DNA from: Streptosporangiaceae bacterium
GTDB lineage: Bacteria; Actinomycetota; Actinomycetes; Streptosporangiales; Streptosporangiaceae
Reading direction: 5' to 3'
Assembly (NCBI GenBank): GCA_030040815.1
Contig: JASHSZ010000495.1
Location: forward strand, 1-10,586
Length of the DNA: 10,586 nucleotides
Position numbers and translations under genes: made by a program. Numbering within the stretch: position 1 is the stretch's first letter; each line of letters starts with the position of its first letter. The notes below the pieces were generated by a model. That model saw only the letters and a list, made by a program, of their open reading frames with translations. It did not search any database and was not told the DNA's origin. Positions 1 through 6,739 of this stretch are shown one piece after another.

Positions 1-1203
1 CATCTCCGCCGGGTAGATCTGCACGCGGCCATCACGCACGGCGTCACCGGCCGCCTTCGCCAGCGGCTCGACCTTGACGAACCACTGGAGCGACAGCCGC
101 GGCTCCACCGTGGTGCCGCACCGCGAGCAGTGTCCGACGGCGTGCAGGTACGGGCGACGCTCGGCGACGACCCGTCCCTCAGCGCGCAGCGCGGCCAGCA
201 CAGCGGGCCGGGCCTCGAACCTGTCCAGGCCCTGGAACGGCCCGGCGGCGGTGATCACGCCCCGCTCGTCCATGACCACCAGGCTGGGCAGGTCGTGCCC
301 GCGGCCGATCTCGAAGTCGTTGGGGTCATGCGCCGGGGTCACCTTGACCGCGCCGGTGCCGAACTCGGCGTCCACGTGCGGGTCGGCCACGACAGGGATC
401 CGCCGACCCGTCAGCGGCAGCTCGATCTCCCGGCCCACCAGGTGCGTGTACCGCTCGTCATCGGGGTGGACGGCGACGCCGGTGTCGCCGAGCATCGTCT
501 CCACCCGGGTGGTGGCGACGACGACCTGATCTGCTCCGTCCCCGTACCGGATCGAGACCAGCTCGCCCTCGTCGTCGGTGTGATCGACCTCGATATCCGA
601 CAGCGCGGTCAGGCACCGCGGGCACCAGTTGATGATCCGCTCGGCCCGGTAGATCAGGCCGTCGGTGTACAGCCGCTTGAACATCGTCTGCACCGCCCGG
701 GACAGGCCGGCGTCCATCGTGAACCGTTCCCGCGACCAGTCCACGCTGTCGCCGAGCCGGCGCATCTGGCCGAGGATCTTGCCGCCGGACTCGGCCTTCC
801 ACTGCCAGACCCGGTCCACGAAGGCAGCCCGGCCAAGATCGTGGCGGGACAGCCCTTCCCCGGCGAGTTCCCGCTCAACCACGTTCTGGGTGGCGATGCC
901 GGCGTGATCCATGCCCGGCAGCCACAGCGTGTTGTAGCCCTGCATGCGGCGCCGCCGGATGAGCGCATCGATCAGCGTGTGGTCGAGCGCGTGCCCGATG
1001 TGCAGCGATCCGGTGACGTTGGGCGGCGGGATCACGATCGTGAAAGCCGGGGCGGCGGACTCGGCGCTGGCCGTGAAGTACCCCGCGGCCACCCAGGCCT
1101 CGTACCGGCGTGCCTCCACCTCGGCCGGGCTGTACTGCGCGGGCAGATCTGCGGCGGCCTGCGGCGCGTCGGCTCGCGGGGTGGTGCCGGTTCCGGTGGT
1201 CAC
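1..1203 (-). CDS. valS: Valyl-tRNA synthetase, N-terminal 401 residues (3' end outside window)
   Basis: Class I aminoacyl-tRNA synthetase that charges tRNA-Val in the cytoplasm and edits mischarged threonine. Seen: the Rossmann-fold signature [13 protein letters not shown] with HIGH at residues 68-71, and [10 protein letters not shown] shortly after. A Cys pair follows in NWCPRC. The editing (CP1) domain is marked by [17 protein letters not shown] and by [20 protein letters not shown] second Cys pair, HCSRCG, precedes LQWFVK. The frame is open to base 1; ValS is usually about 850-900 residues, so roughly half, including the KMSKS loop, lies beyond the window. The start is the GTG at 1201-1203. 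No better start lies in frame between it and the clpX stop at 1276, and the first family motif begins soon after. No Shine-Dalgarno is visible, so translation may be leaderless. It lies 72 bp downstream of clpX, on the same strand. Identification is very secure; the start is fairly secure. Confidence 0.97.
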   Translation of the reverse strand, partial: MTTGTGTTPRADAPQAAADLPAQYSPAEVEARRYEAWVAAGYFTASAESAAPAFTIVIPPPNVTGSLHIGHALDHTLIDALIRRRRMQGYNTLWLPGMDHAGIATQNVVERELAGEGLSRHDLGRAAFVDRVWQWKAESGGKILGQMRRLGDSVDWSRERFTMDAGLSRAVQTMFKRLYTDGLIYRAERIINWCPRCLTALSDIEVDHTDDEGELVSIRYGDGADQVVVATTRVETMLGDTGVAVHPDDERYTHLVGREIELPLTGRRIPVVADPHVDAEFGTGAVKVTPAHDPNDFEIGRGHDLPSLVVMDERGVITAAGPFQGLDRFEARPAVLAALRAEGRVVAERRPYLHAVGHCSRCGTTVEPRLSLQWFVKVEPLAKAAGDAVRDGRVQIYPAEM

Positions 1204-1211
1204 AGCAGCCG

Positions 1212-1217
1212 AGTGTA
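1212..1217 (-). promoter_or_regulatory. Possible -10 box of a leaderless valS promoter
   Basis: On the minus strand TACACT fits the actinobacterial -10 pattern TANNNT and ends 8 nt before the valS GTG. Transcription would then begin at or next to the start codon. No convincing -35 hexamer is found 16-18 bp upstream, and no ribosome-binding site lies between the box and the start. Leaderless mRNAs are common in actinobacteria, so the arrangement is plausible but unproven. Confidence 0.35.
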
Positions 1218-1241
1218 GTGGTGCCTGGCGCAGCGGCCGCT

Positions 1242-1275
1242 CCGGCTGGGCCGGCCCGCAGGCCGGGCAAGCCGG
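1242..1275 (-). terminator. GC-rich hairpin directly after clpX
   Basis: Beginning at the base after the clpX TGA, the minus strand reads CCGGCT-TGC-CCGGCC-TGCG-GGCCGG-CCC-AGCCGG. This folds as a 6-bp outer stem, a small internal loop and a 6-bp inner stem closed by a 4-nt loop. No T-run follows, as is common for actinobacterial hairpin terminators. It could terminate or attenuate clpX transcription before valS. Confidence 0.5.
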
Positions 1276-2553
1276 TCAGGCCGACTTCTCCCGCGGGGTA
1301 CGCCGGGCGACGTCCCGCGGCACCAGCGTCGGGTTCACGTTCTGCAGCACCACGTCCGCGCTGATGACGACCTTCTCTACGTCCTTGCGGCTCGGCACCT
1401 CGTACATCACCGAGAGCAGCACCTCTTCCAGGATCGCCCGCAGCCCGCGAGCGCCGGTGCCGCGCAGGATGGCCTGGTCGGCCACGGCCTCCAGCGCGTC
1501 GTCGGTGAACTCCAGGTCGACGCCGTCGAGCTCGAACAGCCGCCGGTACTGCCGGACCAGCGCGTTGCGCGGCTCGGTCAGGATCCTGATCAGCGCTTCC
1601 CGGTCGAGGTTGTGCACGCTGGTGATGACCGGCAGCCGGCCGACGAACTCCGGGATCATCCCGAACTTCAGCAGGTCCTCGGGCATCACGTCGGCGAACG
1701 GGTCCGACACGGTCTTGTCGGTCTTGACGCGCAGCACTGCGCCGAAGCCCATGCCGCTCTTGCCGACCCGTTGCTCGATGATCTTTTCCAGGCCGGCGAA
1801 CGCCCCGCCGCAGATGAACAGGACGTTCGTGGTGTCGATCTGGATGAACTCCTGATGGGGATGCTTGCGGCCGCCCTGCGGCGGGACCGACGCGGTCGTG
1901 CCCTCGAGGATCTTCAGGAGTGCTTGCTGGACGCCCTCGCCAGAGACATCGCGGGTGATCGACGGGTTCTCGCTCTTCCGGGCGATCTTGTCGATCTCGT
2001 CGATGTAAATGATCCCGGTCTCGGCCTTCTTGACGTCGTAGTCGGCTGCCTGGATGAGCTTGAGGAGAATGTTCTCCACGTCCTCACCGACGTACCCGGC
2101 CTCGGTTAGCGCGGTGGCATCGGCGATGGCGAACGGCACGTTCAGCAGCCGGGCCAGCGTCTGGGCCAGCAAGGTCTTGCCCGACCCGGTCGGCCCGAGC
2201 AGCAGGATGTTCGACTTGGCGAGTTCGACGCCGTCCTCGTTCGCACCGACCCGGTCGCCGCCGGACTGGATGCGCTTGTAGTGGTTGTAGACCGCGACCG
2301 ACAGGCCCTTCTTGGCCTTGTCCTGGCCGATCACGTAAGAGTCGAGGAACTCATAGATCTCGCGCGGCTTCGGCAGGCTGTCCCACTTCAGCTCGGCGGG
2401 CTCGGCCAGCTCCTCCTCGATGATCTCGTTGCATAGGTCTATGCACTCATCGCAGATGTACACGCCGGGGCCGGCGATGAGCTTCTTGACCTGCTTCTGG
2501 CTCTTCCCGCAGAACGAGCACTTCAGCAGGTCACCGCCATCGATGCGTGCCAC
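1276..2553 (-). CDS. clpX: ATP-dependent Clp protease ATP-binding subunit ClpX
   Basis: AAA+ unfoldase that recognises tagged or damaged proteins and feeds them into the ClpP barrel. It has 425 residues, the normal family length. The N-terminal zinc-binding domain shows Cys12, Cys15, Cys34 and Cys37. Walker A is GPTGSGKT at 120-127, the pore loop GYVGED at 153-158, and Walker B IIYIDE at 181-186. The RKH loop (GGRKHPHQ), the ClpP-contacting loop with GMGFGA (an IGF-like tripeptide, here MGF) and the sensor-2 region [11 protein letters not shown] are all present. The start is GTG at 2551-2553, preceded by GAGGGAG 7 nt upstream. It lies 190 bp downstream of clpP2 on the same strand, so it may be read from clpP2 or from its own promoter. 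No key residue is missing, and the encoded protein looks fully functional. Confidence 0.98.
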   Translation of the reverse strand: MARIDGGDLLKCSFCGKSQKQVKKLIAGPGVYICDECIDLCNEIIEEELAEPAELKWDSLPKPREIYEFLDSYVIGQDKAKKGLSVAVYNHYKRIQSGGDRVGANEDGVELAKSNILLLGPTGSGKTLLAQTLARLLNVPFAIADATALTEAGYVGEDVENILLKLIQAADYDVKKAETGIIYIDEIDKIARKSENPSITRDVSGEGVQQALLKILEGTTASVPPQGGRKHPHQEFIQIDTTNVLFICGGAFAGLEKIIEQRVGKSGMGFGAVLRVKTDKTVSDPFADVMPEDLLKFGMIPEFVGRLPVITSVHNLDREALIRILTEPRNALVRQYRRLFELDGVDLEFTDDALEAVADQAILRGTGARGLRAILEEVLLSVMYEVPSRKDVEKVVISADVVLQNVNPTLVPRDVARRTPREKSA

Positions 2554-2615
2554 CTAGTTACTCCCTCAAGCCCAGCTGGCTGGCCCGCGCCGGCCCGCTG
2601 CCCCGAACCACATCG

Positions 2616-2642
2616 AGCGAACACTGATGTCTGTAAAACCTA
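2616..2642 (-). promoter_or_regulatory. Possible clpX promoter region with a ClgR-like half site
   Basis: In the clpP2-clpX gap the minus strand contains TAGGTT (2637-2642), which fits a TANNNT -10 box and would give a leader of about 75 nt before the clpX GTG. No good -35 is seen. A few bases further on, GTTCGCT (2616-2622) equals the left half of the ClgR-like site before clpP1, but the GCG half at the proper distance is absent (CGATGTG follows). This is weak evidence for independent clpX control. Confidence 0.25.
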
Positions 2643-2688
2643 GACGGTACCGCCTCGGTGGTCCTAGGGGTGGCCTAAGGAACACCTC

Positions 2689-2702
2689 GCCGGCGCGCCG
2701 GC
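2689..2702 (-). terminator. 14-bp perfect palindrome after clpP2
   Basis: GCCGGCGCGCCGGC is a perfect 14-bp palindrome lying about 40 nt beyond the clpP2 stop. As RNA it could form a short 5-bp stem with a 4-nt loop. There is no T-run. It could be a weak terminator, a processing site, or only a product of GC-rich composition. Confidence 0.25.
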
Positions 2703-2743
2703 CGTCGTAGTAGCTCTCCCTGCGAGCACTGACGCCGGTCCGC

Positions 2744-3409
2744 CTAGGACGACACTACCTCCGGCTTGCGCTTCAGCATCGTCAGAACCTCATCGACCAG
2801 ACCGTACTCCCGGGCCTCCTGCGCGCTGAAGAACTTATCGCGCTCGATGTCGCGCCGGACCTGATCCTCACTCTGACCAGAGTGCCGGGCGAGGATCGTC
2901 TCCATCGCCGCCCGCATCCGCAGGATCTCCCTGGCCTGGATCTCCAGGTCGCTGGACTGGCCGTAGCCGCTCTCCACGGCCGGCTGGTGGATCAGGATGC
3001 GCGCGTTCGGCAGCGCGAAGCGCTTGCCCTTCGTGCCGGCCGCGAGCAGGACAGCCGCCGCCGATGCAGCCTGGCCCAGGCAGTACGTCTGGATCTCTGG
3101 CTGGATGTACTGCATGGTGTCGTAGATGGCCATCATCGACGTCATGGACCCGCCGGGCGAGTTGATGTAGATGAGGATGTCCCGACCGGGATCCATCGAC
3201 TCGAGGGTGATGAGCTGTGCCATCACGTCGTTGGCCGAGGCGTCGTCGATCTGCACGCCCAGGAAGATGATCCGTTCCTCGAACAGCTTGTTGTACGGGT
3301 TCATCTCCTTGACGCCGTACGACGTGCGCTCCACAAAGGACGGCAGCACGTACCGCGCCTGTGTGAGCCGTGGCCGGTCCGGTCCGAGCCCGGAGTCCCC
3401 AGTGGTCAC
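2744..3409 (-). CDS. clpP2: ATP-dependent Clp protease proteolytic subunit ClpP2
   Basis: Serine peptidase subunit. In actinobacteria ClpP2 pairs with ClpP1 in a two-ring tetradecamer docked by ClpX or ClpC1. The protein has 221 residues. The catalytic triad is Ser116 (GQAASAAAV), His141 (ILIHQPA) and Asp191 (IERDKF). The handle region YINSPGGSM is present. The start chosen is GTG at 3407-3409, because a full AAGGAGG lies 7 nt upstream. The frame also offers an ATG at 3451 that overlaps the clpP1 stop by 4 nt, but no Shine-Dalgarno precedes it, and the frame continues open as far as 3745 inside clpP1. With the chosen start, the gap to clpP1 is 38 nt, so the two are surely co-transcribed. The first ~20 residues look like a propeptide, which known ClpP subunits remove by self-cleavage. 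Confidence 0.97.
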   Translation of the reverse strand: MTTGDSGLGPDRPRLTQARYVLPSFVERTSYGVKEMNPYNKLFEERIIFLGVQIDDASANDVMAQLITLESMDPGRDILIYINSPGGSMTSMMAIYDTMQYIQPEIQTYCLGQAASAAAVLLAAGTKGKRFALPNARILIHQPAVESGYGQSSDLEIQAREILRMRAAMETILARHSGQSEDQVRRDIERDKFFSAQEAREYGLVDEVLTMLKRKPEVVSS

Positions 3410-3416
3410 TGTCGGA

Positions 3417-3423
3417 CCTCCTT
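3417..3423 (-). promoter_or_regulatory. Ribosome-binding site that sets the clpP2 start
   Basis: AAGGAGG on the minus strand is a full match to the anti-Shine-Dalgarno core. It sits 7 nt before the GTG at 3409, while the two upstream ATG codons in the same frame (3451 and 3436) have no such site. This decides the start of clpP2. Confidence 0.85.
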
Positions 3424-3447
3424 GCTGTGCCTGCATTGCCTGAGCCC

Positions 3448-4098
3448 TCATGACCCGGTGCCGTTCTGCACCTCTCTGGCGCTCTGGACCACGTGGTCGA
3501 CGAACCCGTAGTCGCGCGCCTCCTCGGCGGTGAACCAGCGGTCCCGGTCGGAGTCTTCCTCGATCTGCTCCACCGTCTTGCCGGTGTGCAGGGCGATGCG
3601 CTCGGCCATCAGCCGCTTGATGTACAGGCTCTGCTCGGCCTGGATCCTGATGTCGGTCGCCGTGCCGCCGATGCCGCCGCTCGGCTGGTGCATCAGAACC
3701 GCTGCGTGCGGCATGGCGTACCGCTTGCCCGGTGCGCCGGCGCAAAGCAGGAACTGGCCCATCGAGGCCGCCATGCCCATGGCGTAGGTGGCCACGTCAT
3801 TCGGCACGAACTGCATCACGTCGTAGATCGCCATTCCGGCGTACACCGATCCGCCCGGCGAGTTGATATAGAGGTTAATGTCCCTCTTGTCGTCCTCGGC
3901 CGCCAGCAGGATGAGCTCGGCGCAAATCCGGTTCGCCAGGTCGTCGTCCACTTGCTGGCCGAGGAAGATGATCCGATGCCGCAGGAGGCGCTGGAACAGC
4001 ATGTCACCCAGCGGCTGCACCGCCGTGTCCGCCCTGGCTACCAGGGTGTTAGCCAGTACGGAGCCGATGCGCTCTGGGTCGTGCGGAGGCGTGGTCAC
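3448..4098 (-). CDS. clpP1: ATP-dependent Clp protease proteolytic subunit ClpP1
   Basis: First of two ClpP paralogues, encoding a cytoplasmic serine peptidase subunit that assembles with ClpP2. It has 216 residues from the chosen start. The triad is Ser112 (GMAASMGQF), His137 (LMHQPSGG) and Asp186 (DRDRWF). [12 protein letters not shown] forms the handle/oxyanion region. The start is GTG at 4096-4098, because GAGGTGA lies 5 nt upstream. A GTG three codons earlier (4105-4107) is also in frame, but it overlaps that Shine-Dalgarno. Mature ClpP1 would begin after removal of an N-terminal stretch, by analogy with the family. It lies 180 bp after tig, with its own likely promoter and a ClgR-type operator in the gap, and 38 bp before clpP2. 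It differs clearly in sequence from ClpP2 (for example GMAASMGQ against GQAASAAA), as expected for a hetero-oligomeric pair. Confidence 0.97.
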   Translation of the reverse strand: MTTPPHDPERIGSVLANTLVARADTAVQPLGDMLFQRLLRHRIIFLGQQVDDDLANRICAELILLAAEDDKRDINLYINSPGGSVYAGMAIYDVMQFVPNDVATYAMGMAASMGQFLLCAGAPGKRYAMPHAAVLMHQPSGGIGGTATDIRIQAEQSLYIKRLMAERIALHTGKTVEQIEEDSDRDRWFTAEEARDYGFVDHVVQSAREVQNGTGS

Positions 4099-4103
4099 AA
4101 TGC

Positions 4104-4110
4104 TCACCTC
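4104..4110 (-). promoter_or_regulatory. Ribosome-binding site that sets the clpP1 start
   Basis: GAGGTGA on the minus strand matches seven bases complementary to the 16S rRNA tail. It is 5 nt from the GTG at 4098. The alternative GTG at 4107 lies within this site, so the shorter protein beginning [12 protein letters not shown] is favoured. Confidence 0.75.
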
Positions 4111-4142
4111 GCTGTCGTCGCGCCGCGCCTGTCGTTGATTGG

Positions 4143-4148
4143 ACCATA
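4143..4148 (-). promoter_or_regulatory. Candidate -10 box of the clpP1P2 promoter
   Basis: TATGGT on the minus strand fits TANNNT and would start transcription near 4136, about 40 nt before the clpP1 GTG. The -35 region is poor, which is what one expects of an activator-dependent promoter. The ClgR-like site is centred roughly 59 bp upstream of the predicted start, a usual activator position. Confidence 0.4.
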
Positions 4149-4185
4149 ACCCCCGGCCCGGACCACCCTTGCCGCCGATCCCCGC

Positions 4186-4203
4186 TGTTCGCTGACGGCG
4201 CAG
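4186..4203. promoter_or_regulatory. ClgR-type operator upstream of clpP1
   Basis: The plus strand reads TGTTCGCTGACGGCGCAG. Against WNNWCGCYNANRGCGWWS, the ClgR consensus I recall for Corynebacterium glutamicum, it matches 17 of 18 positions, including the CGC and GCG half sites and the inner Y, A and R. The one miss is C for the first W after GCG. ClgR activates clpP1P2 in Corynebacterium, Mycobacterium and Streptomyces under protein-damage or envelope stress. The site is in the tig-clpP1 gap, 88-105 bp before the clpP1 start. Confidence 0.75.
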
Positions 4204-4216
4204 GCGGGATGACCAT

Positions 4217-4234
4217 TTCCGGGCCAGACCGGAA
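4217..4234 (-). terminator. Hairpin downstream of tig
   Basis: TTCCGG-TCTGGC-CCGGAA on the minus strand gives a perfect 6-bp stem and a 6-nt loop, about 45 nt after the tig stop and just before the ClgR-type site. No T-run follows. It may partly terminate tig transcription and insulate the clpP1 promoter. Confidence 0.35.
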
Positions 4235-4278
4235 GGACAGCCGACCAGGGCGGGAACGGGCTTACAACGGGCTGGCCG

Positions 4279-5700
4279 TCAGCTGTCCTGGTCGCCGTTA
4301 CCGGTGTCGCCAGACCCGGCGTCCTCGTCCGCCCCACCCTCAGATTCGCCGGCCTCGGCTGCATCGTCGTCGGCCGCGGCCGCAGCGCCCGTGCTGGCGC
4401 TGACGTCGACCGTGCGGCCCGCCTCGTCGACAACCCGGACGTGCTGGGCGAGCCAGGTCAGCGCGTTACCGCGCAGCACGTCGGCCGCCACAGCCGGAAG
4501 CTGGCCATTGTCGCTGAGCTGCCTGGCGAGCTGGTCCGGGGCGACACCGACCCGGTAGGCCTGCTCGGTCACGTAGGCGCTGAGTTCTTCCGGAGTGACC
4601 TTGATGTCCTCCTTGCTGACGATCTTGTCCAGGATGAACCCGGCCTTGACCGCGCGCCGGGCATCGGCCAGGAAGTCCTCCTCGATCGTGGCTTGCGTGG
4701 TGCCGGCCGACTCCAGGTACGCCTGCATCGTGAGGCCGGCCCGGCTGAGCTGGTCCTGCAGGCTGTGCCTGCGGTGGTCGACCTCGGCAGAGACAATGCG
4801 CTCCGGCAGCGGAATATCGAGCTGGTCGATCAGCGCGTCGATCGCGCGCTGCCGCGCCTGACCAGCCTGGCCTGCCTGCCGGACTGCCTCCAGCTGCCTG
4901 CGCGTCGAGGCGCGCAGCTCGCCGATGGTGTCGAACTCGCTGGCCGACTGCGCGAACTCGTCGTCAAGCTCCGGCAGGTCCTTGACCTTCACCGAGTTGA
5001 CGGTGACCTGGACGTCAGCCAGCTGCCCGGCCGCCGAGCCGCCAGCCAGTTCGGCGGCGAAGGTCTTCGTCTCACCCGCGGTCATCCCGGCCAGCGCCTC
5101 GTCGAGCCCGTCCAGCATGGACTCGCTGCCGACCTCGTAGGAATAGCCCGTCGTCTGCGCGTCCTCCACCGCCGCGCCTGCCACGCTCGCAGCCAGGTCG
5201 ATGGACACGAAGTCACCGGCCTCCGCCGGGCGGTCAACCGTCCGCAGCGAGGCGAACCGCTCGCGCAGCGCGCCCAGGTACTCCTCTACCTGGTCCGGAG
5301 TAACCTCGGCGTTGTCCACGGTCACCGACAGCGCGTCCAGGTCGGGCAGGTCGAAGGTGGGGCGGATGTCGACCTCGGCCGTGAACGCCAGTTCCTTGCC
5401 GTCATCAAGCCGGGTGACCTCGACCTCGGGCTGGCTCAGCGGCACGAAGTCATGCTCCGACAACGCCTTGCTGTACAGCTCAGGAACCGCGTCGTTCACG
5501 GCTTGCTCGAGCACCGCCCCGCGGCCGATGCGGACATCAATCACCCGAGGCGGCACGTGGCCGGGCCGGAAGCCGGGCACCCTGACCTGTCGTGCTACCT
5601 CGCGATATGCCTTGTCCAGGTTCGGCTTGAGCTCGGAGAACGGAACTTCGATGGTCAGCCTGATCCTGGTCGGGCTCAGCTCTTCGACGTCGGACTTCAC
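4279..5700 (-). CDS. tig: Trigger factor, ribosome-associated chaperone and peptidyl-prolyl isomerase
   Basis: Binds ribosomal protein L23 at the tunnel exit and holds nascent chains. It has 473 residues, against 432 in E. coli. The ribosome-binding signature GFRPGHVP occupies residues 43-50, the same numbering as in E. coli. The FKBP-type isomerase domain spans roughly 159-245, and the helical C-terminal arm domain extends to about 430. The extra length is a disordered acidic tail (about 437-473) with 12 Asp/Glu and many Gly and Ala. The start is GTG at 5698-5700, which places the family N-terminus KSDVEELSPTRIRL right at the start and has AGGAAG 9 nt upstream. The frame stays open to 5784, but that extension has no family similarity and no ribosome site. 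It is the first gene of the minus-strand proteostasis block, and diverges from the HdeD-like gene. Confidence 0.96.
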   Translation of the reverse strand: MKSDVEELSPTRIRLTIEVPFSELKPNLDKAYREVARQVRVPGFRPGHVPPRVIDVRIGRGAVLEQAVNDAVPELYSKALSEHDFVPLSQPEVEVTRLDDGKELAFTAEVDIRPTFDLPDLDALSVTVDNAEVTPDQVEEYLGALRERFASLRTVDRPAEAGDFVSIDLAASVAGAAVEDAQTTGYSYEVGSESMLDGLDEALAGMTAGETKTFAAELAGGSAAGQLADVQVTVNSVKVKDLPELDDEFAQSASEFDTIGELRASTRRQLEAVRQAGQAGQARQRAIDALIDQLDIPLPERIVSAEVDHRRHSLQDQLSRAGLTMQAYLESAGTTQATIEEDFLADARRAVKAGFILDKIVSKEDIKVTPEELSAYVTEQAYRVGVAPDQLARQLSDNGQLPAVAADVLRGNALTWLAQHVRVVDEAGRTVDVSASTGAAAAADDDAAEAGESEGGADEDAGSGDTGNGDQDS

Positions 5701-5752
5701 CTGGGGTCGCTTCCTGGGAAATGTGGCTGCCGCTGGCACGACGCGCGCGGTA

Positions 5753-5788
5753 CTGGCCGCCAAGTCTGCGGGTCTGGCCGCCAAGTCT
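5753..5788. repeat. 15-bp direct repeat in the tig leader
   Basis: CTGGCCGCCAAGTCT occurs twice, at 5753-5767 and 5774-5788, with identical sequence and a 21-bp period (two helical turns). It lies 53-88 bp upstream of the tig GTG. The second copy overlaps the proposed tig -10 box. Two equal sites on one face of the helix suggest protein binding, but a chance duplication cannot be ruled out. Confidence 0.8.
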
Positions 5789-5789
5789 A
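5784..5789 (-). promoter_or_regulatory. Candidate -10 box for tig
   Basis: TAGACT on the minus strand fits TANNNT and predicts a leader of about 77 nt before tig. No clear TTGACA-like -35 is visible at 16-18 bp. It overlaps the second copy of the 15-bp direct repeat. Confidence 0.35.
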
Positions 5790-5806
5790 GGGCAGCGGTC
5801 TCGTGT

Positions 5807-5823
5807 TCACCCGCGGCGGGTGA
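5807..5823. promoter_or_regulatory. Inverted repeat, putative operator 1
   Basis: TCACCCGC-G-GCGGGTGA is a perfect 17-nt inverted repeat, in the form TCACCC-N5-GGGTGA. It sits between the divergent tig and HdeD-like genes, about 90 bp before the HdeD-like ATG and immediately upstream of the proposed tig -10 box. Related repeats occur at 9580-9595 and 9711-9729. The symmetry and 1-nt centre fit a dimeric DNA-binding protein better than an RNA hairpin. The binding protein is unknown; the LuxR regulator at 6736-9501 is the obvious candidate. Confidence 0.6.
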
Positions 5824-5913
5824 TGATCACGGGAACTCGCCCCGCGCAGCATTGCATGTGGTGGCCTAGGCAGACGCCGTGGCTGCCGGGGCACACGACT
5901 GCTAGGAGGCGAG

Positions 5914-6705
5914 ATGACCGATCCGCTGTCCGGTCCGCTGGGCTCCGGAACTGCCGGAGCGAGTGGCAGCGCGTCGGGCGCGGGTGCCACGCACGCCACG
6001 GCGCAGCCGACAAAGGTGCCTCAGCAGTACGAGCCGCGAGCTGGCGAGCGCGACCAATACGAGCCCGGTCAGTATGGCGGTGGCGAGGAGGCGGCCGCGA
6101 TCGACGGCCGAGGTGACGCGCTCCTGGCTGCGGCCGCGCGACAGTCTTGGCCGGCCGTGCTGCTGGGCGGGCTGGGCATGATCGCGCTCGGCATCTGCCT
6201 GCTGGTGTGGCCGCACGCGTCGCTGACCGTCGTCGCGATCCTCATCGGAGCGGCCCTCGTGGTGTCCGGGCTGATCAGGCTGTGGGAGGGTCTAACCGCC
6301 AGCAGCCGCAGCGGAGGCATGCGAGCCGCGTACGTCGTCATCGGCATCGTCGCCGTTCTCGCCGGTCTGTACTGCCTGCGGCACCACGCGCTGAGCCTGT
6401 TCCTCCTGACGTTCCTGATTAGCGTCTACTTCATCGCGCACGGCATCGCCGACATCGGCGTCGCCGTCTCCGCGCCGGTACCTGGCCGCGGTATCCGCGC
6501 AGTGCTCGGCGTGTGCAGCCTGGCTGTCGGGATCATCATGCTCGTCTGGCCGGCGATCACGCTGGTGCTGCTGCTGACCATTGCGGGCGCCTGGCTGATC
6601 TTCTACGGCCTCGTGCTCGGCGGGCTGGCGTTCAGCCTGTGGCGGGCTAGCCGCACACTCACTCGGCGGTCAGAGTCGGGTCGCCTCGCCGCCAGCCCTG
6701 CGTAG
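5914..6705 (+). CDS. HdeD/DUF308-family membrane protein
   Basis: An integral membrane protein of 263 residues. The first ~75 residues are hydrophilic and low in complexity (Gly, Ala, Ser, then a QYEP...QYEPGQYGGG stretch) and probably cytoplasmic. Six hydrophobic segments follow at about 79-99, 103-123, 137-155, 159-180, 194-212 and 215-243. The pattern GLGMIALGICLLVWPHASLT, with a similar GIIMLVWPAITLV later, is the repeated HdeD/DUF308 signature of a Trp-Pro after a helix. HdeD is known from acid resistance in E. coli; the function of actinobacterial members is mostly unknown and I do not assign one. The start ATG has AGGAGG ending 4 nt upstream, a strong site. The gene diverges from tig and converges on the LuxR regulator, and has putative operator 1 in its upstream region. 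Family assignment is fairly sure; role is not known. Confidence 0.85.
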   Translation: MTDPLSGPLGSGTAGASGSASGAGATHATAQPTKVPQQYEPRAGERDQYEPGQYGGGEEAAAIDGRGDALLAAAARQSWPAVLLGGLGMIALGICLLVWPHASLTVVAILIGAALVVSGLIRLWEGLTASSRSGGMRAAYVVIGIVAVLAGLYCLRHHALSLFLLTFLISVYFIAHGIADIGVAVSAPVPGRGIRAVLGVCSLAVGIIMLVWPAITLVLLLTIAGAWLIFYGLVLGGLAFSLWRASRTLTRRSESGRLAASPA

Positions 6706-6739
6706 TGACCGCAGGCTCGCAGGGGCGGTACGCGGTCAC
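6705..6739. terminator. Shared bidirectional terminator hairpin
   Basis: GTGACCGC (6705-6712) pairs with GCGGTCAC (6732-6739), an 8-bp perfect stem with a 19-nt loop. It includes the last base of the HdeD-like stop codon and overlaps the TGA of the convergent regulator gene (6736-6738). It can form in transcripts from either side. There is no T-run, and the long loop lowers confidence. Confidence 0.45.

Noticed and set aside
130..1218. Long plus-strand open frame of 362 codons opposite valS
   Set aside because: It is the antisense of a clear ValS reading frame, is rich in Arg, Gly and Pro as expected for GC-rich shadows, and has no family motif.
2639..2680. Cluster of CCTAG/CTAGG and CCTAAGG words in the clpP2-clpX gap
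   Set aside because: The arms are short and the spacing irregular; no consistent repeat unit could be defined.
5701..5784. N-terminal 28-residue extension of trigger factor
   Set aside because: The family N-terminus aligns at the GTG at 5700 with identical signature numbering to E. coli, and a ribosome site precedes that GTG.
4441..5790. Plus-strand open frame of 449 codons opposite tig
   Set aside because: Fully antisense to a well-conserved trigger factor gene; composition is that of a shadow frame and no domain is recognisable.
5831..5836. GGGAAC as an ECF sigma-factor -35 box before the HdeD-like gene
   Set aside because: No matching GTT or GTC -10 element was found at 16-18 bp downstream.
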